From an uncultured Latescibacterota bacterium (GTDB taxonomy: Bacteria; Latescibacterota; UBA2968), in NCBI GenBank assembly GCA_951812755.1, contig OX638329.1:4534522-4598521 (forward strand): a stretch of DNA of 64,000 bases, read 5' to 3'. Both the position numbers and the translations under genes were made by a program. The notes beneath the pieces are model-generated. The model did not search any database and was not told the origin of the DNA. It was given only the letters and a program-made list of their open reading frames with translations. This document shows positions 1 to 9,504 of this stretch, in pieces. Within the stretch, counting starts at the first letter, position 1. Every line of letters starts with the position of its first letter.

Positions 1-1
1 A

Positions 2-3000
2 TTGGATGTCCTGATAAGAGAAGCGAGGGAGTGGCTTGAGCGTGCGCCAAGGATGTCCATGAAAAATAATATACTTAATAGAATTTGGCGGGATTACGTA
101 AAAGATGGAAACCTTGTCCATAATCTCGTATCTCCTATAGCTGAAGATAAAAAGCAACAGGTTGAGGTCGTTAGGGCGATGATAAGTAAACTAAATAATA
201 TCCAAACTTTTGCTCAAGAAGAAGCTACGCAAGCCGCAGGCAATAGATTTGATTATCGACCTCGTCTTCTTGAGAATGGGATAAAAAAGGCTGTAGATTT
301 CGCATCACGTTGGGTCAAATTATATGACCAGAGACCGAAACGGGACGATCGTACAGATTTGACTAGAACGTTAAGGCTACGAGATGAAATTCATCAGCAT
401 GCAGATACGGCTAGAGAACAACTCAAAGATTTTGCAGAACAGCACAAGGATTTCAAACCTATTCTGGCAAGTGTTGCGATTTCTCAACAGGTATTGAAGG
501 TAATAACCGGGCTTTTTCATGGAGGGCCATTACCACCTGAAGATGACGAACGAGTTCTGAGGTCTGCCGAGCTTTTAAAAATTCCCAATTTGGAATTGAC
601 AGAGAAATGGATACCAACAGAGACGGCGTTGGATAATCTTGGGGATCATCTGGTTCAACATATTGCCCTGCCAGAGTCAGACCGAACCTGGGAAAAAGCT
701 TTCGAAAACCAGAAAGAACATCGCAATCACTGGGCTACAGAACATATCCTTCGTTTAATAGCTTTCGAATGTGATAATGAGGTTATACCCAAACTCGAAG
801 AAGCACGTCAAGAGGCAATAGGCGAGTGTATTACAGCCTTGGAAAATGATATTGAAACAACACAACAAGAAATTGAAAGTTCCATATTGAATGACATACT
901 GACGGACCAAGAAAGATCAGATTTTAGCCAACAAATTGAGGGTATAGAGCCAAAGAAGATTCTCAATTTTGGACCTGAACATTGTAAGCTCAAGGAGATC
1001 CGAAATGATATAAAAGATATACATGAAAAGAGGCTTGCTGAATGTAGAAAACAGCTTGAAAAACTATCCATTTCAGAGGACGATATAAAAAAGATTGATG
1101 CCGTACTAGATCGCGGTGATGTTGGAACTGCTGAAGGATTTATTGCTCTTCATGAAAAAGGTGAGCCACTATCTGATCCTAGTGAAGATAATTGGGTTGA
1201 CCAGTTTCAAGATTTTTTTCCCAAAGCTGTGAAGGAATTTGAGGAATTGTTTAGAACAGAGACATTTCATACAATTATTTCCCGCGTAAAAGGGGGACAG
1301 TCTATAGGCCCCATAAATATGGATAAGGTGCCTGATCCCCAAAGGCAAGATATTGACAATGTGTTGGATACTTGGACCCACTTGAAAGGATCTAGAACAG
1401 AGATATTTTCAAAACGCTTTGGGGAGAGGGTAGGAAGAATTCTTGAATGGCTGGGTTTCGAAGCCCAAAATATTGGTCGGCCCAATCGGAATCGGACCGG
1501 CAGCAGGGTTTGGATACCTCTTAAAGCGACTGTCTCCTATCGCTGTCCTATTCCCTCATTTGGATCCGAATCTAATGGGCAATATCGCTTAATGTGTGTA
1601 TGGGACCAATCAAGGGAAGATGAAATTTTAGACTGGATTAACCAAGATAACGAAGGGCAAGCTATTATCGTATTTTATTTTAATCGCATGAATATTCAGG
1701 AGCGTCAAGACCTTGCCCGTTCAACAAGAGAATCTTGCCCACCTTTTCTGTTAATTGACGAAAATCTGCTTCTTTTTCTTTGCAACGAACGGGGAGCGCG
1801 ACTGACGACACTTTTTGATTGTGCTATGCCCTTCACCCGTATCAATCCATATACACCTTTTTCTCCTGGCAATGTACCTCCCGAGATGTTTTTTGGTCGA
1901 GAGCAAGAGGCCGCTTCTTTGATGGACCCAAATGACTCCTGTATCATCTATGGAGGACGGCAACTTGGAAAAACCGCACTGCTTCGATATGTTGAACGCG
2001 AATTCGAAAACAAATCTGGCGAACATAAGGCCATCTACCTTGATCTGAAGGCGAATGGAATTCCAAAACCTAATGCCTTATGGCCCGCATTAGGAAAGTG
2101 TCTTCGAGAGAAGGGTATTATCCCCAGAAGAGCAAGTAATAAAGACTTACTGCTTGATCGGATTAACCGATGGATTAAAGACCGACCAAATCGACGTGTC
2201 CTTTTATTATTGGATGAATCTGATGACTTTCTGGAGGAAGATGCGAAAGAAAACTTCCCTGATGTTTTAAAACTCAAATGGCTTATGGATCGGACGAGGC
2301 GGAAGTTCAAGCTAATATTTGCGGGTTTGCACAATGTGCAGCGTTTCAGTGCCATACCAAACCAGCCATTGGCTCATTTGGGAAAACCTGTATCTATTGG
2401 CCCTCTAACTACTGATGCAGCACAGGATCTGATTTTAAAACCACTAAAAACGCTAGGATATCGTTTTGATGATCTTAGTTTTGTGGCGACGATTCTTTTT
2501 AATATGAACTCCTACCCCAATCTTATCCAATTATTCTGTAATGAGTTGCTCAAATATCTTAGGAAACAACCATTTTCTGCCAAGGATGCACCTCCATATA
2601 GAATTTCAAAAAAACACATTGAAGAGGTCTATCAGAGCCAAGATCTTCGAGCCACTATTCTCGAGCGTTTTAACTGGACGTTAGATCTGGATAAGCGGTA
2701 TCGGTTTATCGCTTATAAGATTGCCTATGAGATCCGTGCTGGTGCAGGAGAGAAAGGCTTTGAAGTCAATTGGATTGCTAATGAAGCGTGTCAAGATTGG
2801 CCAGAGGGTTTCGGTGAGACTATTCAAATCGATGAAATCCGGGGGCTACTTGACGAAATGATAGGATTAGGCATTCTTATTAAGACGGAAAATAACCAAT
2901 ATAGATTGCGCAGCCCAAATGTGCTCCGGCTATTGGGTACGGTCGATCAGATTGAGGGGCAACTTATAGAAATCCTGCAGTATCCTCCATCTCCCGGGTT

Positions 3001-3970
3001 TGATCCAAATAGTTTTAGGCGTCTCCTAAAAGATAAAAATCAGTGTAGCCCATTGACCGCTGCACAAGAGTCGGATATTCTCAAATCTGAGAATGACATC
3101 CGGTTGATATTTGGCAGTGAAGGATTGGGAATTGAAAGTGTTCCCGAAGGTGTGAAAGCGGCCGTTGAAGACTATACTGATACTGAGCAAGTACATTTAC
3201 TAGATGCTAATGTCCAATCGTCCAAACAGCTAAGGTCTTGGCTTCAAGAGCACATTAGAGGAGAGGGATATGTGATTCCGATCGTACCTCTAGAAAAAGC
3301 TGGTTCAGAGCCGAAAAATCTTATTGAGTGGATCGAAACAGCACTGGATGTTGTAAATCGTCGCCGTTCTGAAAAACGGACAATTCGGATTCTCTTCGTA
3401 GTACCACCTCAAGGGGCACAAATCTGGTTTAAAATACCTATAGAAAAACGAAAAGAACTGACTAATGCAGATGGTCGGCTCCTACTGTTGAAGCGATGGA
3501 ATGACGCTGGGTTGCGACGCTGGCTGGAAGACCTTACTATTGCACCAAACACAGATGCATACAAGGAAATTCTGGATGTAACAGGTGGGTGGCCTATCTT
3601 TATAAAAAATTTCACAGAACTATGCCAAAATGATGAAGGAATGAACTGGACAAACGCTGTTCAAAAAATCCGTGAGGTACAACAAAATCTTGACGATACT
3701 CTCAGACAGAGATTCTGTGAAAAATTTGGGCTGAACCAAATGGACCGCGCAGATCAAGTTTGGAGAATTCTATGTGAATGGAAAAACGAACCCCTTGAAT
3801 TTGTCGAACTGCTAGAGGCTGTTAAGGATGAGGACAGTATTAAGGAAATGTCATCTGAAGAACTCCGGCAGGTCATCGAGTATTTTGATTATCTGAATTT
3901 GCTCGACTGCGGAAATGGTAAGCAAATTTGTCCCGAACTTGTTGCCGCAGCGATGACCACAGAGGGATGA
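2..3970 (+). CDS. Large STAND/AAA-type P-loop ATPase, probable conflict-system component (5' end at window edge)
   Basis: About 1,322 residues are open from a TTG at the window edge, so the true start may lie upstream. Residues 1-600 are mostly helical and charged with no recognised domain. A P-loop module follows: a GRE element near residue 630, Walker A GGRQLGKT near 651-658, and Walker B LLLLDES near 733-740. A winged-helix-like segment lies around 905-985. The C-terminal 330 residues include a stretch (LLLLKRW...TGGWP) that looks like a further helical ATPase-associated domain. This order, with a long sensor arm, ATPase and winged helix, is typical of STAND/AAA signalling ATPases. The gene is AT-rich compared with downstream genes and ends 7 bp before the next gene. 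Its place beside that gene and a restriction-modification pair suggests anti-phage defence; the exact family is not recognised. Confidence 0.7.
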   Translation: MDVLIREAREWLERAPRMSMKNNILNRIWRDYVKDGNLVHNLVSPIAEDKKQQVEVVRAMISKLNNIQTFAQEEATQAAGNRFDYRPRLLENGIKKAVDFASRWVKLYDQRPKRDDRTDLTRTLRLRDEIHQHADTAREQLKDFAEQHKDFKPILASVAISQQVLKVITGLFHGGPLPPEDDERVLRSAELLKIPNLELTEKWIPTETALDNLGDHLVQHIALPESDRTWEKAFENQKEHRNHWATEHILRLIAFECDNEVIPKLEEARQEAIGECITALENDIETTQQEIESSILNDILTDQERSDFSQQIEGIEPKKILNFGPEHCKLKEIRNDIKDIHEKRLAECRKQLEKLSISEDDIKKIDAVLDRGDVGTAEGFIALHEKGEPLSDPSEDNWVDQFQDFFPKAVKEFEELFRTETFHTIISRVKGGQSIGPINMDKVPDPQRQDIDNVLDTWTHLKGSRTEIFSKRFGERVGRILEWLGFEAQNIGRPNRNRTGSRVWIPLKATVSYRCPIPSFGSESNGQYRLMCVWDQSREDEILDWINQDNEGQAIIVFYFNRMNIQERQDLARSTRESCPPFLLIDENLLLFLCNERGARLTTLFDCAMPFTRINPYTPFSPGNVPPEMFFGREQEAASLMDPNDSCIIYGGRQLGKTALLRYVEREFENKSGEHKAIYLDLKANGIPKPNALWPALGKCLREKGIIPRRASNKDLLLDRINRWIKDRPNRRVLLLLDESDDFLEEDAKENFPDVLKLKWLMDRTRRKFKLIFAGLHNVQRFSAIPNQPLAHLGKPVSIGPLTTDAAQDLILKPLKTLGYRFDDLSFVATILFNMNSYPNLIQLFCNELLKYLRKQPFSAKDAPPYRISKKHIEEVYQSQDLRATILERFNWTLDLDKRYRFIAYKIAYEIRAGAGEKGFEVNWIANEACQDWPEGFGETIQIDEIRGLLDEMIGLGILIKTENNQYRLRSPNVLRLLGTVDQIEGQLIEILQYPPSPGFDPNSFRRLLKDKNQCSPLTAAQESDILKSENDIRLIFGSEGLGIESVPEGVKAAVEDYTDTEQVHLLDANVQSSKQLRSWLQEHIRGEGYVIPIVPLEKAGSEPKNLIEWIETALDVVNRRRSEKRTIRILFVVPPQGAQIWFKIPIEKRKELTNADGRLLLLKRWNDAGLRRWLEDLTIAPNTDAYKEILDVTGGWPIFIKNFTELCQNDEGMNWTNAVQKIREVQQNLDDTLRQRFCEKFGLNQMDRADQVWRILCEWKNEPLEFVELLEAVKDEDSIKEMSSEELRQVIEYFDYLNLLDCGNGKQICPELVAAAMTTEG

Positions 3971-3977
3971 TGCCGCT

Positions 3978-5204
3978 ATGGAATGGTCCTTACCCGGCCC
4001 CTCAGAATTTATCTGTAAAGCTATTGACAAATTGGAAGATCGTAAAAACCTCACTTTTAGGCTACCAGAAGATTTTGACACTCACCTTCTATCCCAGACT
4101 CTCAGAAAGGCTGTTAGAGAGCGTAATCTAGATCTATTTTGGGAAGAACGATCAGTCTCGGATCTGATAAACGACTATCACGCACAGCCCGGGGAGGCAA
4201 TCACTCGGGCTTTTGGTTTGCAAGGCAATGATTCTACGGCTATTCATGATGCTGGATTTATTGCCCAATCCAATAAATTTTCGGATTTGGTAATCTATTT
4301 GGAGGGTTTGAACGAGTTAGATGAATTAGATAGGCAACGCTGGATAAAATTTCTGGCCGATTACGCCCATGTCTGCCGGGAAAGACGGGATAGATCCCTT
4401 TTCTGTGTTCCGCTAATTGGAAAGCTCGCTTTTGAAGGCCCTTTCGAGGATGTTTTGCTAGAACATCTATGGTGGTGGGGTATTGTATCCAGATGGGATG
4501 TGATGCAGTACCTCGACTTAGTATCGCCAGTTACCTCATTGGAGAGTACCTGGAAGAATGCGATTTTAGCAGAATCAGCGGGATGGGATCTGGACCTCGT
4601 TGATAAATTGATTCAACTTGAGGACCTGAGTTTTGACAATATATTTAGCTGTCTAGTTAGCTATGCTGATAAGAAAGGGTGGAGGGAGATAGCTTTGAAA
4701 AATCTGAATCAAGTTACTTTGATGGACACTCAAGGTTATAAACCTCCGACATCCGCCAGCGACCTTTGGGCAAGCGGAGCCCTAAATTTGATTCCCGGCG
4801 AAGGATATAACGTTCACCCTGCAGTGCTGGTTGCAACAAGAAAGCAAAAGGATCTGAAACGGCTTATGAGGAAAGGTCAATCTCGATCCATTCTTCTCAC
4901 CATTGAAGATCAGCGATTAGCCGTTTGTGAGTATCTGAGTGAAAAACATGGAAATAACTGGCGCAATTGGTGTGATGGACAGTATAATGGCAATACTGGA
5001 GAAATTGGACATTTGCACTATCTGTTTACTCATGAAAACCAGTTGATAAAAAGCGAGTCTGAACTAAATAATATTCGAGATTTGGTATCTTGGATGCTGA
5101 AAACCCGTAATGATCTATCTCATTTAAGGTATCTCGATTTTCAGGATATTAGAACTGGAGCAAGATTAATTGAGCAGGCAAGACCGCATTTGAGAAGCAT
5201 GTAG
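3978..5204 (+). CDS. Partner of the upstream ATPase with HEPN-like RNxxxH motif at the C-terminus
   Basis: This 408-residue protein starts 7 bp after the large ATPase, so the two are probably co-transcribed. The N-terminal half has alternating strands and helices, including a Walker-B-like strand (LVIYLEGLNEL, about residues 104-114), but no Walker A motif, so it may be an inactive ATPase-like fold (inference). Near the C-terminus, K-T-R-N-D-L-S-H places R377, N378 and H382 in the R-x4-H pattern of HEPN ribonucleases, within a helical region. If correct, this would be the effector of a two-gene defence module with the ATPase as sensor. The HEPN assignment rests on one short motif and needs a profile or structure comparison. 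No signal peptide or membrane segment is seen. Confidence 0.65.
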   Translation: MEWSLPGPSEFICKAIDKLEDRKNLTFRLPEDFDTHLLSQTLRKAVRERNLDLFWEERSVSDLINDYHAQPGEAITRAFGLQGNDSTAIHDAGFIAQSNKFSDLVIYLEGLNELDELDRQRWIKFLADYAHVCRERRDRSLFCVPLIGKLAFEGPFEDVLLEHLWWWGIVSRWDVMQYLDLVSPVTSLESTWKNAILAESAGWDLDLVDKLIQLEDLSFDNIFSCLVSYADKKGWREIALKNLNQVTLMDTQGYKPPTSASDLWASGALNLIPGEGYNVHPAVLVATRKQKDLKRLMRKGQSRSILLTIEDQRLAVCEYLSEKHGNNWRNWCDGQYNGNTGEIGHLHYLFTHENQLIKSESELNNIRDLVSWMLKTRNDLSHLRYLDFQDIRTGARLIEQARPHLRSM

Positions 5205-5318
5205 CAGTGGAATGATGCATCTAACAAAGCTAATGTGATTACATATCAGAAATACTACGGATGGGGCGCACGCCTCGCTGGAATAGTAATCTCCTATCTC
5301 CAATAGGGATAAAGACAA

Positions 5319-5356
5319 AATTGCCCGCTTCCATTGAGGAGGCGGGCAATTGTTTT
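5319..5356 (+). terminator. Rho-independent terminator after the ATPase/HEPN-like pair
   Basis: A 14-bp stem (one G-T pair) at 5319-5332 and 5338-5351 encloses a 5-base loop and is followed by GTTTT. It lies 115 bp after the upstream stop codon and separates that module from the restriction-modification operon. Confidence 0.8.
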
Positions 5357-5443
5357 AGTTCAACAAATCAAAATTTGCCTCCAGAATCTCGGCGTCCTAA
5401 ATGAGATATGCCTATCGGAAAATTGCCAGAAAGAATTGATGGG

Positions 5444-5478
5444 ACTTGAAAAACGCCGAAAAATGACTATCTTCAAGT
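5444..5478 (+). promoter_or_regulatory. Candidate promoter with dyad for the restriction-modification operon
   Basis: TTGAAA (5446-5451) and TATCTT (5468-5473) are separated by 16 bp. An inverted repeat, ACTTGAA (5444-5450) and TTCAAGT (5472-5478), overlaps both boxes, so a bound dimer could block transcription. The start codon is about 30 bp downstream. This is read from sequence only. Confidence 0.4.
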
Positions 5479-5509
5479 AGTCCATATATTTTCACACAGG
5501 AAAACCCCA

Positions 5510-6163
5510 ATGAAACCCGAGTTGACAATCAGTTTGCTTTGTGAAGAGGCGAACCAATTTGCTCGTATCGAGTCTTCACGCGAGCATGCCAGTCTGTTTG
5601 GCGTCACAGATGGAAAAGCAATCGGGACCTATGTTGAACATAAATTTCGGGCATATCTGGCTCAAAGATATTCATTTGCGGAAGGAAGTTCCGCAAGGGG
5701 AATAGACTTCCCTGATCTGGCAGTTGATATGAAAGTAACCAGCATTCGGCAACCACAATCTTCTTGTCCCTTTCAGTCTGCGAGACAAAAGATTTTCGGC
5801 TTAGGTTATTCTCTACTGGTGTTTGTCTATGAAAAAGAAGACAATCAGGCGTTTGAAACAGGACGCCTTAGATTTTTCCATACTGTCTTCGTCAATGAGG
5901 CGAGGACAGCAGATTACCAGACAACGAGAGGTTTGAGACAAATTCTTGAAAATGATGGAAATGAAGACGACCTGACTGCTTTTATGTTCGACAGAAATTT
6001 GCCAGTCGATGAAATTGAAGCGCATCGAATAGCTCAGGAATTGTTGAACAACCCGCCCAATATTGGGTACCTCACAATCTCCAACGCCCTACAATGGCGG
6101 CTTCAGTATCGGAGAATTATTGAACAAGCAGGACAGGTAGAGGGGATATTAAAAATTCTATGA
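5510..6163 (+). CDS. Type II restriction endonuclease, PD-(D/E)XK type
   Basis: The 217-residue protein overlaps the downstream DNA methyltransferase by ATGA, the usual arrangement of a type II restriction-modification pair. It has an early helix with an acidic residue (TYVEHKF) and then GIDFPDLAVDMK, placing D66/D69, D73 and K75 in a plausible PD-...-DxK metal-binding core. The next strand-rich segment (FGLGYSLLVFVYE) fits the second half of the fold. It would cut unmethylated DNA in the cytoplasm; the recognition site cannot be read from sequence. AACCCCAATG gives no strong ribosome-binding site, although CAGGAAAA lies upstream of the ATG. Confidence 0.8.
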   Translation: MKPELTISLLCEEANQFARIESSREHASLFGVTDGKAIGTYVEHKFRAYLAQRYSFAEGSSARGIDFPDLAVDMKVTSIRQPQSSCPFQSARQKIFGLGYSLLVFVYEKEDNQAFETGRLRFFHTVFVNEARTADYQTTRGLRQILENDGNEDDLTAFMFDRNLPVDEIEAHRIAQELLNNPPNIGYLTISNALQWRLQYRRIIEQAGQVEGILKIL

Positions 6164-7710
6164 GTGCAAAAAATCACAGACAAACAGTGGAATTTGGTGA
6201 CTTTCAAACGCCGTCTGAACTCACAGATGAGATATGTCACTTCCTATTTTCTACAGGCGTGCGACCTGAGAGCGTCATTGAACCAACGTGCGGCACCGGT
6301 GGGTTTATAGTGAGTGCTATGGACACTTTTGAGCAAACGCGAAAATTTTTTGGCAACGAAATCAACAGGGAGTATTTACTGGCACTTGAGCGAAAACTGC
6401 GGGGGATGGACTTTGCGCGGATCGAACTCAAAAATGAAGATTTTTTTCAACTCGACTGGGAAAATATTTTAACCCGTCTGCCACAACCTATTCTTCTACT
6501 CGGCAATCCCCCCTGGGTAACTAATTCAGGCTTGGGACGTATTCGGGGATCGAATTTGCCTGCTAAGAGCAATTTTCAAGGTCATAAAGGGTTCGATGCT
6601 ATAACGGGAAAATCCAACTTCGATATATCCGAATGGATGCTCATCCATCTACTGGACAAATTGCAGAACAGAAGCGCAGTATTGGCGGTGCTTTGCAAAA
6701 CCACAGTTGCGAGAAAAGTACTGAAGTATATATGGAATCGCGATTTTCGCATCTCCGATACCCGTTTGTATATCATAGATTCTAAGGCGCATTTCAATGT
6801 CTCTGTCTCCGCGTGCTTATTGGTATGCAAGACGGGGGTGCCTTCAAAAACAAAAACGTGCGATGTTTTTCAGGGCATTTCGGAAAAATGTAAAATCTCT
6901 GAGATAGGGATGCACAATACTGAAATTTTAGCCGATCTAAAAAAATATGAAAAATGGTCTCAACTCGATGGTCAGGTTCCTTTCAAATGGCGGTCGGGCG
7001 TAAAGCACGATTGCGCCCGCATCATGGAATTTACGCGCAAAAATGGCACTTTTGTAAATGGCATAGGCGAAGTTGTCGATATAGAAGATACTTTTATGTT
7101 CCCACTTTACAAAAGTTCACATGTCGTCAAATGCAAAACAGAAACGCCCGAGCGATGGGTTCTGATACCCCAGCGAAAAGTCGGAGATGAAACCCATATC
7201 ATTCGAGAAAAGGCACCAAGGACATGGGCTTATCTCACAAACCATGCGGACAAATTGGATCGGCGAAAAAGCTCTATTTACAAAAACAAACCGCGTTTTT
7301 CTATCTTCGGCATCGGCGATTATTCCTTTGCCCAGTGGAAAGTAGCGATTTCAGGGTTATACAAAAAAATCCAATTCTCAATCATCCCTCCTCTGGACGA
7401 AAAACCCGCAATGGTTGACGACACCTGTTATTTTCTTCCATGCACAAATCGAGATGAGGCGATTTTATTCGCCGACCTCCTCAATTCAAAAGCAGCGCAT
7501 GAATTTTTACATGCTTTCATTTTCTGGGATGCCAAACGTCCGATTACAGCCGATATACTCAAGCGTCTGGATTTGATCGCACTCGCAAAGACACTACACA
7601 AAGACCAGCATCTCGCGCGATATATGCCACAATCTGACGTTAGTGAATCCCAATTTGTGCTTTTTAGCGACGTTATGCAGTACTCTAAGCCATTACAAAA
7701 AGCACCATAA
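6160..7710 (+). CDS. N6-adenine DNA methyltransferase of a type II restriction-modification system
   Basis: This 516-residue protein has SAM-binding motif I (EPTCGTGGF, about residues 41-49) and catalytic motif IV NPPW (about 116-119), the form used by N6-adenine methyltransferases of the Eco57I/TaqI-like class. The remaining C-terminal 300 residues would form the target-recognition region. Its start overlaps the endonuclease stop by 4 bp, so translation is probably coupled. It would protect host DNA from the upstream enzyme. Base composition is AT-rich like the preceding genes, consistent with a transferred defence island. Confidence 0.9.
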   Translation: MSAKNHRQTVEFGDFQTPSELTDEICHFLFSTGVRPESVIEPTCGTGGFIVSAMDTFEQTRKFFGNEINREYLLALERKLRGMDFARIELKNEDFFQLDWENILTRLPQPILLLGNPPWVTNSGLGRIRGSNLPAKSNFQGHKGFDAITGKSNFDISEWMLIHLLDKLQNRSAVLAVLCKTTVARKVLKYIWNRDFRISDTRLYIIDSKAHFNVSVSACLLVCKTGVPSKTKTCDVFQGISEKCKISEIGMHNTEILADLKKYEKWSQLDGQVPFKWRSGVKHDCARIMEFTRKNGTFVNGIGEVVDIEDTFMFPLYKSSHVVKCKTETPERWVLIPQRKVGDETHIIREKAPRTWAYLTNHADKLDRRKSSIYKNKPRFSIFGIGDYSFAQWKVAISGLYKKIQFSIIPPLDEKPAMVDDTCYFLPCTNRDEAILFADLLNSKAAHEFLHAFIFWDAKRPITADILKRLDLIALAKTLHKDQHLARYMPQSDVSESQFVLFSDVMQYSKPLQKAP

Positions 7711-7758
7711 CCCTCGCCTTTCCATCCCACCGAGTGAATTAGCGACAAACGCCCGCGC

Positions 7759-7787
7759 TTGATTTTCCCCTATGCGTACACTATATT
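7759..7787 (+). promoter_or_regulatory. Promoter of parAB
   Basis: TTGATT (7759-7764) and TATATT (7782-7787) have the ideal 17-bp spacing. The predicted transcript start near 7794 rules out the upstream TTG start and supports the ATG at 7837. Confidence 0.6.
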
Positions 7788-7836
7788 CTACCGACTTGAA
7801 TATCTCTATTTATTAAGTAAATTTACGGGGTTTGAG

Positions 7837-8598
7837 ATGTCCGCACGGGTCATTGCCATAGCCAATCAAAAAGGCGGCGTGGGCAAAACCACCACCGCAG
7901 TCAACCTATCTGCGTGTCTGGCTACAGCCGAAAAGAAAACCCTGCTACTCGACATAGACCCACAGGCCAATGCGTCCAGCGGATGTGGCATTGTGATAGA
8001 TGAACAAACGCCTTGTGTGTACGAAGTGCTCCTCGAAGACGTACCCCTAACGGAAGTAATCCACGAAAGCGACTTGCCCTTTCTCAGCATTGCGCCCTCT
8101 CACATTCGCCTCACCGGCGCCGAAGTGGAAATGGTCTCCGTCACATCGCGCGAACAACGCCTCAAAAATGCCCTCCTGCAAGCGCGTGAAACCTATGATT
8201 TTATCATCATCGACTGCCCCCCCGCACTGGGATTGCTCACGCTCAACGCGCTGACGGCAGCCGACTCTGTACTCATTCCCATACAATGCGAATTCTACGC
8301 GCTTGAAGGCCTGAGCAAATTACTCAACACCCTGCACCTCGTGCAACAACACCTCAATCCACATCTCACTATTGAAGGCGTTTTACTCACCATGTACGAC
8401 GGACGTCTCAACCTGGCGCGCCAGGTTGCCGAAGAAACCAAATCGCATTTTGGTGACCGCGTCTATAATACGATTATCACTCGCAACGTCAAACTCGGCG
8501 AAGCACCCAGCTTTGGCAAACCCATCATCCTCTACGATATTATATCTACCGGCGCGCAAAATTACATGAACTTAGCCGGGGAGGTCATCAATGGCTAA
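7837..8598 (+). CDS. parA: ParA-family chromosome-partitioning ATPase
   Basis: The 253-residue protein begins [20 protein letters not shown], with the deviant Walker A KGGVGKTT at residues 12-19, then Walker A' in [14 protein letters not shown] and a Walker B strand (DFIIIDCPP). It is the ATPase that moves ParB-bound origin DNA. The ATG at 7837 is preferred over an in-frame TTG at 7759 because that TTG is the -35 box of a good promoter. The stop overlaps the parB start by 8 bp, so the two genes form a tight operon. Length is typical of Soj-type chromosomal ParA proteins. Confidence 0.95.
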   Translation: MSARVIAIANQKGGVGKTTTAVNLSACLATAEKKTLLLDIDPQANASSGCGIVIDEQTPCVYEVLLEDVPLTEVIHESDLPFLSIAPSHIRLTGAEVEMVSVTSREQRLKNALLQARETYDFIIIDCPPALGLLTLNALTAADSVLIPIQCEFYALEGLSKLLNTLHLVQQHLNPHLTIEGVLLTMYDGRLNLARQVAEETKSHFGDRVYNTIITRNVKLGEAPSFGKPIILYDIISTGAQNYMNLAGEVING

Positions 8599-9493
8599 AC
8601 GCAATGCCCTCGGCAAGGGATTGGGCGCCCTGATTCCCGGTGCCGATGAAATCTCTGCCAACCAGATCACATCGGAAACTACCCCTTCGCCCATGGGACA
8701 GAGCCATCGGCAAATCATCGAAATACCCATTGATGATATTGAACCCAACCCCCACCAACCGCGCACGGAATTCGACCCCAAAGCCGTGAGCGAATTGGCG
8801 CAATCAATCCGCGAAAAAGGTATCATTCAACCTATTTCTGTGCGCAGCTTTGGATCGGGCTATCAATTGATCGCAGGCGAGCGGCGTTTTCGCGCCGCGC
8901 GTCAGGCCGAACTCACAGTTGTACCTGCAATTGTTATGGATGTGGGTACAGACCAGGAAATGATGGAAATCTCGCTAATTGAAAATATTCAGCGAGAAAA
9001 TCTCAATCCCATTGAAGAAGCCAAAGCCTATCGCATGCTCATAGAAGAGTGTTTTCTCACACAAGAAGAGGTAGCAGAACACGTGGGCAAAGACCGCTCC
9101 ACCATTGCCAACACCTTGCGCCTCCTCGCATTGGCACCCGAAGTACTCGACGCCCTGCAAGCCGGGCAGATATCCGCAGGTCACGCCCGCACACTCCTGG
9201 GCCTTGACAACGCGGATCAACAAATTGCCTTATGCCAGCAGATCATTGCACAGGGACTATCGGTTCGCCGTACAGAAGCCCTCGTCAAAGCACTCAAAGA
9301 AGGCACCACAGAAAAAAAATCCACACCACCCAAAGACCCCAACCTGCTATTTCTCGAAGAAGACCTCCAGCGCTATTTTGGCACGGCGGTCAATATCAAC
9401 CGCAGAGGCTCCCGGGGCAAAATCGAAATCGAATTTTACAGCAATGATGACCTCGAGCGCGTACTGGAATTATTGCGAAATAGGGACTTTTAA
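8591..9493 (+). CDS. parB: ParB-family centromere-binding CTPase
   Basis: This 300-residue protein starts inside the parA 3' end. It has the ParB/Spo0J order: an N-terminal basic segment, the ParB nuclease-like domain with GERRFRAAR (about residues 96-104) used for CTP binding, a helix-turn-helix (about 156-180; [20 protein letters not shown]) for parS recognition, and a C-terminal dimerisation region. It would load onto parS and slide as a clamp. No full parS site was found in the window. Confidence 0.95.
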   Translation: MAKRNALGKGLGALIPGADEISANQITSETTPSPMGQSHRQIIEIPIDDIEPNPHQPRTEFDPKAVSELAQSIREKGIIQPISVRSFGSGYQLIAGERRFRAARQAELTVVPAIVMDVGTDQEMMEISLIENIQRENLNPIEEAKAYRMLIEECFLTQEEVAEHVGKDRSTIANTLRLLALAPEVLDALQAGQISAGHARTLLGLDNADQQIALCQQIIAQGLSVRRTEALVKALKEGTTEKKSTPPKDPNLLFLEEDLQRYFGTAVNINRRGSRGKIEIEFYSNDDLERVLELLRNRDF

Positions 9494-9504
9494 ATGGAGA
9501 TATC

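Noticed and set aside
9076-9093. CACGTG-containing parS-like sequence inside parB
   Set aside because: The flanks do not match the parS consensus TGTTnCACGTGnAACA, so no centromere site is claimed.
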